Positions 17,418 through 26,411 of a stretch of DNA of 64,000 nucleotides are shown in pieces. How positions within the stretch are numbered: the first letter of the stretch is position 1; each line of letters begins with the position of its first letter. The DNA comes from OMPR01 sp965183835 (GTDB lineage: Bacteria > Pseudomonadota > Alphaproteobacteria > Rhodobacterales > Rhodobacteraceae): positions 76,343-140,342 of the forward strand of contig CBCYME010000013.1 of NCBI GenBank assembly GCA_965183835.1. Direction: 5' to 3'. The translations under genes and the position numbers were made by a program. Below the pieces are notes generated by a model that worked only from the letters and a program-made list of their open reading frames with translations, was not told the origin of the DNA and made no database searches.

Positions 17418-18089
17418 CTATTTTTGGTCCCAGCTGTAAGCCCAGTGCTTTAGCCCTTGGGAGCCTGCATTACTGAGCATATAAATACCGGTATCGACCT
17501 TTTCAAACCAACCGTAGTGATTAATGCGCATGAGGCCGGTTGCCTTGGGAACGCCTGCGGCCTTTGCAACCTCTGCCCCTTTGGACGGGCCATTTTCCGC
17601 CAGATAGGCGGCGCAACGTAGGGCATCTTGCCTATAGGCAGTGACGATCCCGTGCCGGGTCGCCCCGCCCGCGTTTGGATCCCCCTGCAGGCGATCAAAT
17701 TCGCGCAGCAGTCGTTTTGTTTTCTGTTTGGATTTACGGGGGGCGTAAGGCCCCGGATCACACTGTACCTCGACGGTTCCATCAGATCTAACCGTGATCA
17801 AGCCCACTCCGAGACGCCGACACATCAATAGGTTTTCTTTGAGCATGCGGCGCGCGCTTTTCCCTGTGGGCTTTGGCACGCCAATATATACGGTCTCTGT
17901 GACCTTCAATCGTTCGATGGCTTGGTGGTACAGAGACAAAGAAAACCGCAGCTTCAGCTCGACGATAACCGGAGTTTCACCCCCACGGCATGCCACGACA
18001 TCAGCTGCCCCCACTTCGCCTTTGACGACATAGCCTTGTGCCTCAAGGTAGGCCTTGATCGGGGGATAAAGATCTTGCTCACGATTCAT
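17418..18089 (-). CDS. DUF2161 protein, PD-(D/E)XK nuclease fold
   Basis: A 223-residue protein. The N-terminal third has the arrangement of a PD-(D/E)XK phosphodiesterase core: an N-terminal helix (LYPPIKAYLEAQGY), GAADVVA supplying the Asp, and VIVELKL supplying the E-x-K. The C-terminal part (about residues 140-215) looks like a winged-helix region (GAEVAKAAGVPKATGLMRINHYGWFEKV). The family is listed as a putative phosphodiesterase of unknown role. It is divergent from the Mn-pyrophosphatase gene. A nuclease role is inferred only from the motif. Confidence 0.85.
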   Translation of the reverse strand: MNREQDLYPPIKAYLEAQGYVVKGEVGAADVVACRGGETPVIVELKLRFSLSLYHQAIERLKVTETVYIGVPKPTGKSARRMLKENLLMCRRLGVGLITVRSDGTVEVQCDPGPYAPRKSKQKTKRLLREFDRLQGDPNAGGATRHGIVTAYRQDALRCAAYLAENGPSKGAEVAKAAGVPKATGLMRINHYGWFEKVDTGIYMLSNAGSQGLKHWAYSWDQK

Positions 18090-18198
18090 GCGCTTACCTT
18101 ATGTGCCCTCGCGTCTATTTGCCACCAACGCATATCGTGACAAGCCGTGTCCTCGCCCGTATAACGCCCGCAAATTTATATGAACGCAGGACGCTGAC

Positions 18199-19119
18199 AT
18201 GAACACCCAAGTTTTTGGCCACAAATCCCCTGACACCGATTCCACCGGTTCCCCTATCGTCTGGGCCTGGTATCTGAACGACGTGAAAGGTGTTCCCGCA
18301 ACGCCCGTTCTGTTGGGCGAACCTAACACCGAAGCCGCGTTTATGCTGGAACGTTGGAACTTGGAAAAACCGGCTATCATCACTGATATCGCCGACGGTC
18401 AGCCCTGTGTCATCGTTGACACCAATAACCCTGCTGAACTGCCCGACAACATCAACGGTGCTGATATTCAGGCCATTATCGACCACCATGCACTGGTGGG
18501 CGGTCTGAAAACCAAGGGCCCGATCCACATCACTGTCCGTCAATTGGCCTGCACCGCTACCATCATGATTGATCTGATGGGTGACGATGCAGCCAAAATG
18601 CCGGATGCAATCAAGGGCGCGGCCCTGACCTGCATCCTGTCTGACACATTGGAATTCCGCTCGCCGACCACGACTGACCATGACCGCGCCGTTGCGGAAA
18701 AGCTGGCGGCTGATCTGGGTATCGACATCGCGGCCTATGCGGCTGACATGTTTGCGGCGAAATCGGACGTCTCCTCGTTCAGCGATGCCGAACTGTTGCG
18801 GATGGATTCCAAGGAATACGCTGTCGACGACACCAAATTCCGCGTATCTGTTCTGGAAACCACAGCGCCGGGCGTTGTGCTGGATCGCAAGGCATCCTTG
18901 ATCGAGACCATGACTTCGGTTGCGAGTGAAGACAGCGTTGATCAGGTTTTACTGTTCGTCGTCGACATCCTGAACGAAGAAGCGACCCTGCTGGTGCCCA
19001 ACGATCTGGTCAAAGGCGTTGCCGAGAAGAGCTTTGGCGCCTCGGTTACCGGGGACGCGGTTGTCTTGCCTGGCATCATGAGCCGCAAAAAGCAGATCAT
19101 TCCGAACCTCAAAGTCTAA
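18199..19119 (+). CDS. ppaC: Manganese-dependent inorganic pyrophosphatase (family II)
   Basis: A 306-residue DHH-superfamily enzyme that hydrolyses pyrophosphate to phosphate in the cytoplasm. Motifs are GHKSPDTDS (Mn ligands His and Asp), IVDTNNPAELP, the IDHH motif, and the C-terminal substrate-binding GIMSRKKQ. Length is normal for the family without CBS regulatory domains. Only part of Alphaproteobacteria use family II in place of the common family I enzyme. A good terminator follows. Confidence 0.96.
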   Translation: MNTQVFGHKSPDTDSTGSPIVWAWYLNDVKGVPATPVLLGEPNTEAAFMLERWNLEKPAIITDIADGQPCVIVDTNNPAELPDNINGADIQAIIDHHALVGGLKTKGPIHITVRQLACTATIMIDLMGDDAAKMPDAIKGAALTCILSDTLEFRSPTTTDHDRAVAEKLAADLGIDIAAYAADMFAAKSDVSSFSDAELLRMDSKEYAVDDTKFRVSVLETTAPGVVLDRKASLIETMTSVASEDSVDQVLLFVVDILNEEATLLVPNDLVKGVAEKSFGASVTGDAVVLPGIMSRKKQIIPNLKV

Positions 19120-19144
19120 TCGAAAACACCAATTCTAACGGCGC

Positions 19145-19177
19145 AAGGGCATCTCTAGTTATGGGGTGCCCTTTTTG
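19145..19177 (+). terminator. Rho-independent terminator after ppaC
   Basis: AAGGGCA and TGCCCTT pair around a loop and are followed by TTT; about 25 bp after the ppaC stop codon. Confidence 0.82.
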
Positions 19178-19285
19178 TTTGCGGCAAACTTGAAGGTCGC
19201 AAAGCAGTCCCGGCGTATTACCTGCTTCTGATTTTTTTGCATTTTTGTATATACATCAGCAATACAGTGTAGTAACAAAACCACA

Positions 19286-19340
19286 TTCAGCTCGCGCTGA
19301 ACACTGCACATTCGGATCTGACACTTCGGTGCTTCAGATC
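19286..19340 (+). ncRNA. Two adjacent hairpins; possible small RNA or leader
   Basis: The 19180-19415 stretch has no gene. It holds TTCAGC-TCGC-GCTGAA (19286-19301) and GATCTGA-CAC-TTCG-GTG-CT-TCAGATC (19315-19340), the second with a UUCG-type tetraloop. They could belong to the leader of the downstream 39-aa gene or to a separate small RNA. No convincing promoter for an RNA is identified. Confidence 0.3.
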
Positions 19341-19367
19341 AAGTCAAGCTATTGTTGTTAAAAGTTT

Positions 19368-19397
19368 TTGAAACGACGAGAGCTTAGAGCGTAATAT
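19368..19397 (+). promoter_or_regulatory. Possible promoter of the 39-aa gene
   Basis: TTGAAA and TAATAT are 18 nt apart. The start of transcription would fall at the ribosome site, so the leader would be very short; this weakens the prediction. Confidence 0.35.
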
Positions 19398-19415
19398 TGA
19401 ACAAGGGGACCTATC

Positions 19416-19535
19416 ATGGCCAAAGACAAGAAGCTGAAAGACCTGAAAAAAGAAGTCAAACTGCGCGAAGGCAAAGTAGAGCGCCAGCAAGACAAGCTGA
19501 AGAAAGCAAAGAAAGCCCTGAAAAAGGCGAGCTGA
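19416..19535 (+). CDS. Small charged helical protein, 39 aa
   Basis: ATG at 19416, seven bases after AAGGGGA (19403-19409), opens 39 codons. The product is almost half Lys with Glu, Asp, Gln, Leu and Ala and no Pro, which fits a single long amphipathic helix or coiled coil. The charge is strongly positive. It stands alone with a strong terminator downstream, so it forms a complete small transcription unit. I recognise no family. It is either a real microprotein or a chance frame; the ribosome site and terminator favour the former. Confidence 0.6.
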   Translation: MAKDKKLKDLKKEVKLREGKVERQQDKLKKAKKALKKAS

Positions 19536-19630
19536 TTTTCGGCAATCGGGAAGCCCGCTTAATGCATGGTGTGACGTCGAAAGGCCAAACACAGAGACGT
19601 TGCTGAGCGGGATACCCCAACCCAATAGCT

Positions 19631-19668
19631 AAAAAACCGCCCCGTTCATTCGTTCGGGGCGGTTTTTT
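19631..19668. terminator. Strong terminator, symmetrical A/T flanks
   Basis: A perfect 14-bp inverted repeat (AAAAAACCGCCCCG / CGGGGCGGTTTTTT) around a 10-nt loop. It can terminate in both directions and closes the 39-aa unit. Confidence 0.93.
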
Positions 19669-19793
19669 GTTTTTCAGCTGAAATTTGGAACTACGCGACG
19701 CCCATACACTTGCCCCATGGCCAAGCATGGTAACTGTTACAATTTTGGGCCATACACGCAGGCAACAATCACCATTTTGCCCTAAGGCCCGCC

Positions 19794-20669
19794 ATGACCC
19801 AGATCGTTACCGCCCTCTCCGAGATCTCTGACCGCTACCAAGCCCTGTTTGTTGATCTGTGGGGCTGTGTCCACAATGGGGTTACAGCATACCCGTCTGC
19901 CGTGGCTGCGTTGCAAGAGTATCGCGCAAAGGGTGGCACAGTGGTTTTGGTCACCAACTCGCCCAAGCCGCGCGCTGGTGTGGCCAGTCAGCTCAGCCAA
20001 TTCAACGTGCCGGACGACACCTATGACATCATTGCCACTTCGGGCGATTCTGCGCGCTCGGCCATGTTTCGGGGTGCGGTGGGGAACAAGGTATATTTCA
20101 TGGGCGAATGGCAGCGTGATGCTGGATTCTTTGAACCGCTCAGCCTGTTGGAAAACCCAGTCGAAATCGAACGTGTCGCCTTGCAAGACGCCGAGGGCAT
20201 CGTGTGCTGTGGTCCCAACGACCCGATGGCGGACCCCGATGTGAACCGGGCAGATTTCCTGTACGCCAAAACCAAGGGCATGAAGTTGCTCTGCGCCAAC
20301 CCTGACATTGTTGTGGACCGTGGTGAAATACGGGAATGGTGCGCCGGTGCATTGGCAGGTCTTTACACAGAGATGGGCGGCGAGAGCCTGTATTTTGGCA
20401 AACCCCACCCGCCGATCTATGATTTGGCCCGCCGTCGGCTTGCATCCTTGGGCAAAGATATCCCCGATTCTGAGATTCTCGCGATCGGAGATGGTGTGAT
20501 TACGGACATTGCAGGGGCCATGGGAGAAGGAATCGATTCCCTTTTCATCACCGGAGGGCTGGCTGCATCAGAAACAAAAACTGGTCATCAACCTGATTCA
20601 GAAGCGTTAACCGCTTACCTGATCAAGGAAAAATCGAACCCCACCTATTCAATCGGTCTGTTGCGGTAA
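19794..20669 (+). CDS. TIGR01459-type HAD-superfamily hydrolase (class IIA)
   Basis: A 291-residue HAD phosphatase related to NagD. The nucleophile region is FVDLWGCVHNG, motif II is VLVTNSPKP, and the acidic motif IV is ILAIGDGVITDIAGAMGEG; YFGKPHPPIY contains the conserved Lys. Substituting W for D at the second Asp (DLW rather than DxD) is characteristic of this TIGR01459 subgroup as I recall it. Substrate unknown. Stands upstream of maoC on the same strand with a 100-bp gap. Confidence 0.88.
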   Translation: MTQIVTALSEISDRYQALFVDLWGCVHNGVTAYPSAVAALQEYRAKGGTVVLVTNSPKPRAGVASQLSQFNVPDDTYDIIATSGDSARSAMFRGAVGNKVYFMGEWQRDAGFFEPLSLLENPVEIERVALQDAEGIVCCGPNDPMADPDVNRADFLYAKTKGMKLLCANPDIVVDRGEIREWCAGALAGLYTEMGGESLYFGKPHPPIYDLARRRLASLGKDIPDSEILAIGDGVITDIAGAMGEGIDSLFITGGLAASETKTGHQPDSEALTAYLIKEKSNPTYSIGLLR

Positions 20670-20770
20670 GAAAAAAGGACTTGATTTTCTGCACCTGCAA
20701 AGTAATAAAGTTGCCTCATACCGGCAGGGTGTGACTGATAATTACCCAGCCAGACAGAAAAGAGGACACT

Positions 20771-21214
20771 ATGTTGGACAATCTGCCCCGCGGAACGATC
20801 TGCATTGAAGACATCGAAATGGGCATGACCCGGTACCTGCGCAAAGTGGTGACCGATGAAGACATCGAGATGTTTGCTCAGGTGTCCACGGACCACAATC
20901 CGGTGCATCTGGACGATGAATATGCACGCGACACCATCTTTCAGGGCCGTATTGCCCACGGGATGCTGACAGCGGGGCTGATCTCGGCCGTGATTGGGGA
21001 ACAATTGCCGGGCCATGGCACCGTATACATGGGCCAGTCACTAAAGTTCCTTGCACCGGTTCGCCCCGGCGACATGGTCTATGCCGAGGTCAAAGTCGTT
21101 GACATCGAAGTCGGCAAACGCCGCGTGAAACTGGATTGCCACTGCTCTGTTGATGGGAAAAAGGTCCTGATTGGCGAAGCGATGGTTCTTGCCCCCTCGC
21201 GTAAATTCGACTGA
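20771..21214 (+). CDS. MaoC-like dehydratase (R-specific enoyl-CoA hydratase type)
   Basis: A 147-residue single hot-dog domain. The catalytic Asp/His pair is in VSTDHNPVHLDDEYA, followed by GRIAHGMLTAGLIS, both diagnostic. Enzymes of this type hydrate trans-2-enoyl-CoA to (R)-3-hydroxyacyl-CoA and can feed polyhydroxyalkanoate synthesis, but no pha genes are nearby. It lies 48 bp before ribF. Confidence 0.92.
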   Translation: MLDNLPRGTICIEDIEMGMTRYLRKVVTDEDIEMFAQVSTDHNPVHLDDEYARDTIFQGRIAHGMLTAGLISAVIGEQLPGHGTVYMGQSLKFLAPVRPGDMVYAEVKVVDIEVGKRRVKLDCHCSVDGKKVLIGEAMVLAPSRKFD

Positions 21215-21262
21215 CCGAACGCAGTGCTTGCACGTCCCGCCTGAGAACGCTAGGCAACGCCC

Positions 21263-22195
21263 ATGCGCATCATCCGGGACTATCAGTTTGTAGAACCTCA
21301 AGATCGCGGTGCTTGTGCCGCGATTGGCAATTTTGACGGCGTGCATCTGGGCCATCAATCCGTGATTGAGCTTGCCCGGCAAGCCGGCCCAGACGCGCCT
21401 TTGGGTGTCCTGACGTTTGAGCCCCATCCGCGTGAATTCTTTGCCCCTGCGGCCCCCTCTTTTCGTTTGATGCGGGGTTCTGCCCGCGCGCATCGGCTGG
21501 AAAAATTGGGAATCGAAAAGCTGTACGAGCTGAAGTTCAACGCAACTCTGGCCAACCTCAGCCCGCGCGAATTTGCTCAGAACGTCATTGCTGACGGATT
21601 GGGTCTGACGCACGTTATCGTTGGTGCGGATTTCTGTTTTGGTCAGGGACGCACAGGGAACGCCACTGATCTGGCCAATTTTGGACAGGAAATGGGGTTT
21701 GGCGTCACCATCGCCCCGCTTTTGGAGCAATCGGAGGATATCGTGTCATCCACAGCCATTCGTAAGGCCCTGGCCGAGGGACGCCCACGGGATGCCGCGC
21801 GCATGTTGGGCCACTGGCATCGCATCGAAAGCGAAGTGATTGGCGGTGAACAACGCGGTCGCGAGCTGGGATTTCCCACCGCAAACATGTCCATCGACGG
21901 CCTGCACCAGCCCGCGTTTGGCGTTTATGCGGTTTTGGTTGATGTTCTCGATGGGCCTCATCAAGGCAGCTATCACGGTGCGGCGTCGATGGGCGTGCGC
22001 CCGATGTTTGGCGAAAACCGTCCCAATCTAGAAACGTTCTTGTTCGATTTTTCTGGCGATCTCTATGGGGCGACCTTGTCTATTGGCCTCGTGGACTATC
22101 TGCGCCCGGAACAAAAGTTCGACGGGCTTGAAGCACTCATTGCACAGATGAATAATGATTGCGCCCGTGCCCGTGAAATTCTAGGCGCGTTATGA
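21263..22195 (+). CDS. ribF: Bifunctional riboflavin kinase / FAD synthetase
   Basis: A 310-residue enzyme that phosphorylates riboflavin to FMN and adenylates it to FAD. The N-terminal adenylyltransferase domain has AIGNFDGVHLGH and the later ISSTAIR-type motif (VSSTAIRKAL); the C-terminal flavokinase domain has GRELGFPTANM and the conserved PNLETFLFDF. Length is standard. It overlaps the YcgN gene by 4 bp (ATGA). Confidence 0.97.
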   Translation: MRIIRDYQFVEPQDRGACAAIGNFDGVHLGHQSVIELARQAGPDAPLGVLTFEPHPREFFAPAAPSFRLMRGSARAHRLEKLGIEKLYELKFNATLANLSPREFAQNVIADGLGLTHVIVGADFCFGQGRTGNATDLANFGQEMGFGVTIAPLLEQSEDIVSSTAIRKALAEGRPRDAARMLGHWHRIESEVIGGEQRGRELGFPTANMSIDGLHQPAFGVYAVLVDVLDGPHQGSYHGAASMGVRPMFGENRPNLETFLFDFSGDLYGATLSIGLVDYLRPEQKFDGLEALIAQMNNDCARAREILGAL

Positions 22196-22662
22196 CCGAT
22201 CCAATCGACCGCGATGGTCTTAATAAACGTTTCTGGGAAAAGAAGCCCCTTAAGGACCTGTCCCAAAATGAATGGGAAGCCCTCTGTGATGGCTGCGGGA
22301 AATGCTGTCTGAACAAATTGGAAGACGAGGACACAGGCGAGGTCGCTTTGACCCGCGTTGCCTGCCGTCTTCTGGATGATTCCAGCTGTCATTGCGCGCA
22401 ATACCCGATCCGCCATCAGTTCGTGCCCGAATGCATCGTTCTAAAGCCCGACAATCTGGATACCCATGCGTATTGGATGCCGCAAACCTGTGCCTATCGG
22501 CTGCTTTGGAAGGGAAAACCCCTTTACGATTGGCACCCGTTGATATCAGGTGACCCTGATAGCGTGCACAAGGCCGGAATTTCAGTCCAAGGGTGGACTG
22601 TTTCGGAGTTTGAAACGCCCGAGGAAGAGTGGGAAGACCACATAATCGAGGAACCAATCTGA
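22192..22662 (+). CDS. YcgN-family (UPF0260) cysteine-cluster protein
   Basis: A 156-residue protein with the CDGCGKCC cluster and additional Cys residues (SSCHC, PECI, QTCAYRL) that probably bind metal, as in the CxxCxxCC family. Its biochemical role is not established. It is coupled to ribF by a 4-bp overlap and to the threonine aldolase gene by a one-base overlap (stop TGA and start ATG share a base). Confidence 0.92.
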   Translation: MTDPIDRDGLNKRFWEKKPLKDLSQNEWEALCDGCGKCCLNKLEDEDTGEVALTRVACRLLDDSSCHCAQYPIRHQFVPECIVLKPDNLDTHAYWMPQTCAYRLLWKGKPLYDWHPLISGDPDSVHKAGISVQGWTVSEFETPEEEWEDHIIEEPI

Positions 22663-23699
22663 TGTATTTTGCCTCTGACAATTCAGGACCCGTTCACCCA
22701 CAGGTACTGGAGGCATTGGCAGAGGCAAACCAAGGCTACCAGATGGCCTATGGCGCTGATGCTTTGATGAATGATGTGCGGGATAAGATCCGCGCCCTGT
22801 TCGAAGCCCCCGGAGCGGCGGTCTATCTGGTTGCAACGGGCACCGCTGCAAATTCGCTGGCCTTGGCCACTTTGTCAGAGCCCTGGCAGACCATCTTTTG
22901 TTCGCCGGTCGCGCATATCCACGAAGACGAATGCAACGCGCCCGAGTTTTACAGCGGGGCCAAGCTGACCTTGGTGCCCGGTGGTGACAAGATGACGCCA
23001 GCTGCGCTGCGCCAGTCCATTGCCGGCGAAGAAACCCGTGGCGTGCATGGCCCGCAACGTGGACCGGTTTCGATCACACAGGTCACAGAACGCGGCACAA
23101 TTTATTCGCTGGGTGAGCTACAGGCCCTGTGCAAGGTCGCCAAAGATTTTGACCTGCCTGTCCATCTGGATGGCGCACGGTTTACCAACGCAATGGTCGC
23201 GCTGGGATGTACGCCCGCAGAAATGACGTGGAAAGCGGGTGTGGATGCGGTCAGCTTTGGCGGCACCAAGAACGGGTTGATGGGTGTCGAAGCGGTCATC
23301 TTCTTTGATGAAACACGGGCCTGGGCATTTGAGCTGCGACGCAAGCGCGGCGCGCATTTGTTCTCAAAACATCGGTTCCTGTCGGCGCAAATGGATGCCT
23401 ATCTGCGCGATGATCTGTGGCTGACCACTGCGCGTCAGGCCAATGCCAACTGCGCGCGGCTGGCAAAGGGTTTGCGCTCAGTTGGGGCTTCGTTCCTGCA
23501 TGACCCTGAAGCCAACATGATCTTTGCCAGCTTTCCACGCGTCCAGCACAAAGAGCTGCATGCGGCGGGGGCCATGTATAACCTCTGGGGTGCAAACCTA
23601 GAAGGTGATGACCCAGAAGAGATGTTGGCCTGCCGATTGGTCTGCGACTGGTCGATCACCGACGCGCAGATTGACCAGTTCCTATCTTTTCTGAGCTAA
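22662..23699 (+). CDS. ltaE: Low-specificity L-threonine aldolase
   Basis: A 345-residue fold-type I PLP enzyme that splits threonine (and allo-threonine) to glycine and acetaldehyde. Motifs are FASDNSGPVHP at the N-terminus, LVATGTAANSLAL, the DGARFTNA segment, and SFGGTKNGLMG with the PLP-binding Lys. The start at 22662 gives MYFASDN; the upstream frame lies inside the YcgN gene. Last gene of the ribF-YcgN-ltaE operon; a terminator follows. Confidence 0.94.
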   Translation: MYFASDNSGPVHPQVLEALAEANQGYQMAYGADALMNDVRDKIRALFEAPGAAVYLVATGTAANSLALATLSEPWQTIFCSPVAHIHEDECNAPEFYSGAKLTLVPGGDKMTPAALRQSIAGEETRGVHGPQRGPVSITQVTERGTIYSLGELQALCKVAKDFDLPVHLDGARFTNAMVALGCTPAEMTWKAGVDAVSFGGTKNGLMGVEAVIFFDETRAWAFELRRKRGAHLFSKHRFLSAQMDAYLRDDLWLTTARQANANCARLAKGLRSVGASFLHDPEANMIFASFPRVQHKELHAAGAMYNLWGANLEGDDPEEMLACRLVCDWSITDAQIDQFLSFLS

Positions 23700-23714
23700 A
23701 GCGATTGGCGAACG

Positions 23715-23755
23715 GTGTCCGGATACAAAGCGCCAGTTCCGGACACAGCCCTTTT
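23715..23755. terminator. Terminator between convergent ltaE and hydrolase genes
   Basis: A perfect 9-bp dyad (GTGTCCGGA / TCCGGACAC) with a 14-nt loop is followed by CTTTTT. Confidence 0.7.
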
Positions 23756-24567
23756 TAGAGGCTAGACCAGAAATCGCTCAGCAGAGTCGCTGTCGTACCC
23801 GGATGTGAGATAGGCAGCATATGCCCTGCCCCAGTCACGGCCTGTGACTGTGCGTTGGGAAGGCGTTGCGCCAGCCCTTCGTTTATCACGGTGATGACTG
23901 GCTGTGTTTCCGCCCCACGCAGCAGCAAACAGGGCATGTTCGCCCGTGCCAGCATACCCGAATTGAGCAACCCCGCTTGATCATCAAACAAGCTCGCATC
24001 GCAGGCTGGAACCACATGGATGCTGCGTGTCATTGCTGCGCGCGTCGCCTCTGGGATATCCGGCCAGCGTGGACTACCCGATGAGCTCCACATGCGGTTA
24101 AAGAGACGTGCGCCCAACGCGTGATCCCCCGCCGAAATTGCATCGGCATATGGCAATGCATCTTTGCGCAGTTGGGACACAAGCTCAGGCCTCTCCTGAT
24201 CCGCAACGGCAAAAAATACCGGCTCGATCAGGGTGAGGCTTCGAACCCGTTCCGGGTATTCAACAGCCAGCCGCAAGGCCACTGTTGCCCCAGAGGAGTG
24301 CCCAATCAGGTCCATAGGTTGTTGAAGCAGCATAGCCGCCGCTTCGACATTTCTGTCTTGATAGCCCCCCTGCCCGTCCCAATCGGGGCTTTGCCCATGG
24401 GACAGCATATCAAAGGCGGTAAAGGTGGCCTCTTTGCCCAAACGCCCTGCCACGCCCTTCCATGCGCCGGAATGGGCGATGGTACAGTGGATCGCCAGAA
24501 CCTGACGCGGTCCACTTCCCAATTGGCGAACGTGAACCGGTTGCGGCAAAGAGGCCAGATCCTTCAT
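23755..24567 (-). CDS. Alpha/beta-fold hydrolase
   Basis: A 270-residue cytosolic hydrolase. The nucleophile elbow is LIGHSSGATVAL, the acid loop is probably LLRGAETQPV, and the His is in GAGHMLPISHPG. The oxyanion region is atypical (LAIHCTIAHSGAW in place of HGxxxS), suggesting a distinct subgroup. The substrate is unknown. It shares a 4-bp overlap with the isomerase gene upstream, so both belong to one two-gene operon, possibly for aromatic ring degradation, but that is only suggested by the neighbour. Confidence 0.88.
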   Translation of the reverse strand: MKDLASLPQPVHVRQLGSGPRQVLAIHCTIAHSGAWKGVAGRLGKEATFTAFDMLSHGQSPDWDGQGGYQDRNVEAAAMLLQQPMDLIGHSSGATVALRLAVEYPERVRSLTLIEPVFFAVADQERPELVSQLRKDALPYADAISAGDHALGARLFNRMWSSSGSPRWPDIPEATRAAMTRSIHVVPACDASLFDDQAGLLNSGMLARANMPCLLLRGAETQPVITVINEGLAQRLPNAQSQAVTGAGHMLPISHPGTTATLLSDFWSSL

Positions 24568-25166
24568 GCTTTCAACGTCTCCAGATGCTTGTCCAGGTCA
24601 GCCAGCCTGTCTTGTCCCCAGAACCCTTGCCCATCTTCGGTGACATAAAACGGCGCACCAAAGACACCATTTTCAACTGCCGATTCGAGGTTGGCAGCGT
24701 AAGTATCAGCCCCAACCAGCAAACCACTGTCCGCTAGCGCGGGATCAAAACCAGCGCCCTGTAGACATTCGCGTACGACGTCATCCTCGGCGATGTCTTT
24801 TTCCTCGGCCCAGCAGGCGCGCAGGATCAGGCGGCACAGTTTGCCAACATCCCCGCCCCCGGCTTTGGAAGCCGCAATGATCGCATATGACGACGGGGCC
24901 GCATTGGTGGGCCAATGGGCAGGTTTCAAGTTGAAATCCATGTCCAGATTTGCCGACCGTCGCAGCAAATCCTGTGCGCGGTATTCAATCCGCGAGGGAT
25001 GCCGGTCCTTAGGTGAAATGCCTCCGGTCCGGCCAAACAGCGACAGGATATCCATGGGTTTGTAGTTGATCGTTGCCCCATGTTTGGCAGCAATTTCTTC
25101 CAACCCGTCACCGGCCAGATAGGCATAGGGCGACAGTGTCGCAAAATAGTAGTCAATTTGGGCCAT
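24564..25166 (-). CDS. 2-hydroxychromene-2-carboxylate isomerase family protein
   Basis: A 200-residue DsbA-fold, glutathione-transferase kappa-like protein. The N-terminal YYFATLSPYAYLAG carries the conserved catalytic Ser (SPYAYL) in place of a CxxC, and VENGVFGAPFYVTEDGQGFWGQDRL is the C-terminal signature. The reference enzyme isomerises hydroxychromene carboxylate in naphthalene degradation with glutathione; many homologues have other, unknown roles. The start at 25166 is set by GGAGA nine bases upstream; in-frame ATGs further upstream lack such a site. Confidence 0.9.
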   Translation of the reverse strand: MAQIDYYFATLSPYAYLAGDGLEEIAAKHGATINYKPMDILSLFGRTGGISPKDRHPSRIEYRAQDLLRRSANLDMDFNLKPAHWPTNAAPSSYAIIAASKAGGGDVGKLCRLILRACWAEEKDIAEDDVVRECLQGAGFDPALADSGLLVGADTYAANLESAVENGVFGAPFYVTEDGQGFWGQDRLADLDKHLETLKA

Positions 25167-25274
25167 GTTCATTTTCTCCGCAGCGTTACCTATGCGCGAA
25201 GCTAAGCCCATGCTAAGCGGTGTCAACATCACGAATCTGTCACATAGCCTTTGCTGCCTGGGGATATTCAGCTC

Positions 25275-26294
25275 ATGCCGACACTTAACGAACCCAAACT
25301 CATCTCTGGGAACGCCAACCTTCCTTTAGCCGAATCCATCGCACGCCGCATGAGCCTGTACCGAGGTGTCGACCAAGGTCTGGTCGATGCCCGCGTAGAG
25401 CGTTTCAACGACGGTGAAATCTTTGTCGAAGTTTTCGAAAATGTGCGCGGTGAGGACATGTTCGTCATCCAGCCAACATCGAACCCAGCCAATGACAACC
25501 TGATGGAACTGCTGATCATCTGTGATGCGCTGCGTCGTTCGTCGGCCCAGCGGATCACCGCCGTGATCCCTTATTTCGGCTATGCCCGTCAGGATCGCCG
25601 CACCAAAGCCCGCACGCCGATCACGGCAAAACTGGTTGCCAACATGTTGGTCGAAGCCGGTGTCGAACGGGTTCTGACGCTCGATCTGCACGCTGCTCAG
25701 ATTCAGGGCTTTTTCGATATTCCGGTGGACAACCTTTATGCGTCGCCCATTTTTGCGCTGGACGTAAAGCACCAGTTCAAGGACCGCATGGATGAGCTGA
25801 TGGTGGTTTCGCCAGACGTTGGCGGCGTGGCGCGTGCACGTGAATTGGCCAAGCGTATCAATGCCCCGCTTTCGATCGTTGATAAACGCCGCGAAAAGCC
25901 GGGTGAAGTTGCTGAGATGACCGTCATCGGCGACGTGTCCGGTAAAACCTGTCTGATCGTGGATGACATGTGCGATACCGCTGGCACGCTGTGTAAAGCG
26001 GCGCAGGTGTTGTTGGACAATGGCGCCAAAGAGGTGCACTCTTACATCTCACACGGCGTCATGAGCGGCCCAGCGGTCGAGCGTGTGACCAATTCGGTTA
26101 TGAAGTCGCTGGTCATCACAGACTCGATCCAGCCAACTCAGGCCATTCTGGATGCACCAAATATCCGGATCGTGCCAACGGCCCCAATCTTCACGCAAGC
26201 AATCCTAAACATCTGGAACGGCACGTCTGTTTCTTCGTTGTTCGAGGACAAGACACTGACGCCCATCTACGAGTCGCTGTACCATATGGACTAA
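25275..26294 (+). CDS. prs: Ribose-phosphate pyrophosphokinase (PRPP synthase)
   Basis: A 339-residue class I enzyme that transfers pyrophosphate from ATP to ribose 5-phosphate, giving PRPP for nucleotide, histidine and tryptophan synthesis. Landmarks: NANLPLAESIARR, the RRTKARTPITAKL ATP loop, LDLHAAQIQGFFDIP, and the PRPP-binding CLIVDDMCDTAGT. The start giving MPTLNEPKLI is used. It is longer than the bacterial average by about 20 residues, mainly at the ends. A GGGGGCG/CGCCCCC hairpin at 26301-26326 follows. Confidence 0.97.
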   Translation: MPTLNEPKLISGNANLPLAESIARRMSLYRGVDQGLVDARVERFNDGEIFVEVFENVRGEDMFVIQPTSNPANDNLMELLIICDALRRSSAQRITAVIPYFGYARQDRRTKARTPITAKLVANMLVEAGVERVLTLDLHAAQIQGFFDIPVDNLYASPIFALDVKHQFKDRMDELMVVSPDVGGVARARELAKRINAPLSIVDKRREKPGEVAEMTVIGDVSGKTCLIVDDMCDTAGTLCKAAQVLLDNGAKEVHSYISHGVMSGPAVERVTNSVMKSLVITDSIQPTQAILDAPNIRIVPTAPIFTQAILNIWNGTSVSSLFEDKTLTPIYESLYHMD

Positions 26295-26300
26295 ATTGCT

Positions 26301-26326
26301 GGGGGCGGCTGAGTGTGGTCGCCCCC
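26301..26326 (+). terminator. GC stem-loop after prs
   Basis: GGGGGCG and CGCCCCC pair around a 12-nt loop just after the prs stop codon; no T-tract. Confidence 0.45.
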
Positions 26327-26411
26327 CCCCTGCACCGACCTTAGAGGCCCGTGCGTCTTAGTTTTGTGCTTGGCAGCCGCATCTAGAATGCAAATCCCCT
26401 AGGCGTGGCAG

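Noticed and set aside
21215..21262. FMN riboswitch before ribF
   Set aside because: The gap is only 48 bp and no conserved riboswitch core is present.
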